Of a DNA stretch of 64,000 bases, positions 63,647 through 64,000 are shown in pieces. The first letter of the stretch is position 1; every line of letters starts with the position of its first letter. Under the pieces are notes generated by a model. It had not been told where the DNA came from. It saw only the letters and a list, made by a program, of their open reading frames with translations, and did no database searches. A program made the translations under genes and the position numbers. The DNA is from Dipteris shenzhenensis (taxonomy: Eukaryota > Polypodiophyta > Polypodiopsida > Gleicheniales): assembly GCA_047967505.1 (NCBI GenBank), contig CM106540.1; one strand, written 5' to 3'.

Positions 63647-64000
63647 AGATTCTATTAAACAAGTACCAATAAATCTGACTACTGACCGAACGTGGCGAAT
63701 CGATTCGATCTCTTGATATAACGACTTCACCATACTACGTTTTTGCTTATCAATCGTAGCTCTCAAATCTCCCTTGAATCCCTTATATTTCAAAAGCTGC
63801 AACGCACGCAGGGAGGTCGCCTCTTTCAAGATATAAAATCAAGTGTAAAGCAGAACCTACTGCCGTGCAGGTGTTCTTCATATTTTATTAATTACGCTCA
63901 CACCAATATAGTCCAAGCCAATAGATATTGTGAGTTCGGAAAAAGCCCTTCGATTTATGTGTGCTTTAAAAAACAGAAGACCAAATTGAACAGATTTAAT

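Larger units (their letters stand above)
60019..64000 (+). repeat. Segmental duplication, copy 2
   Basis: Matches 43893-47881. Differences are scattered single bases plus small indels: for example a 4-bp ATTA insertion near 61240, a shortened stretch near 61590, and 5 bp near 63736. It continues past the window end. Confidence 0.95.

Overview
The window is nuclear DNA of a land plant: genes are sparse, spliceosomal introns carry GTAAGT donors, and almost everything is transposable element (TE) sequence. A PLS-type pentatricopeptide-repeat (PPR) pseudogene with near-identical tandem modules and the dense mix of Ty1-copia, Ty3-gypsy, CACTA and LINE debris suggest a seed-free plant such as a fern. 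That placement is inference. No bacterial-style operons, CRISPR arrays, tRNA or rRNA genes were seen.

Layout. 1-14743: a decayed minus-strand Ty3-gypsy block (gag, protease, integrase, a separate RNase H scrap, LTR-like repeats), split by copia element A (4124-10625, nearly complete, LTRs identical over their shared part) and by element B (10653-13563, non-autonomous, gag only, with a clean 5-bp target duplication). 14744-21782: CACTA element I, with a minus-strand TNPA-like gene diverging from a plus-strand tnp2 transposase. 21783-26922: copia D, whose 3' LTR is replaced by an inverted LTR piece. 26923-28409: copia E. 28410-31060: repeats, microsatellites and a LINE scrap. 31030-34126: copia F scrap, PPR pseudogene and an unrecognised broken ORF. 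34380-36421: minisatellites and tandem duplications. 36422-43891: copia C1 (minus) with a tandemly duplicated gag. 43893-48000: a block with the end of a copia element and an intact dirigent-protein gene. 48380-50830: LINE remains on both strands. 50848-60762: copia C2 (plus), its interior replaced by CACTA element II. 60019-64000: second copy of the 43893-47881 block, with a second dirigent gene.

Only two genes look like functional host genes: the dirigent genes at 46833-47396 and 62946-63509. They differ by one residue and share TATA box, a paired W-box-like palindrome and a poly(A) signal.

The most informative signal is two related families of small non-coding inverted-repeat elements (MITEs). 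Family A has five copies of 246-248 bp with TIR CTCGGGGGGGTCACT. Family B has two copies of 446 bp with TIR CCCGGGGGATTCAC. All seven are flanked by perfect 8-bp target duplications, which points to hAT-like transposition, and all carry CACGTG-type motifs near their ends. Two family A copies sit in one half of a duplicated gag gene, so the other half shows the empty sites directly.
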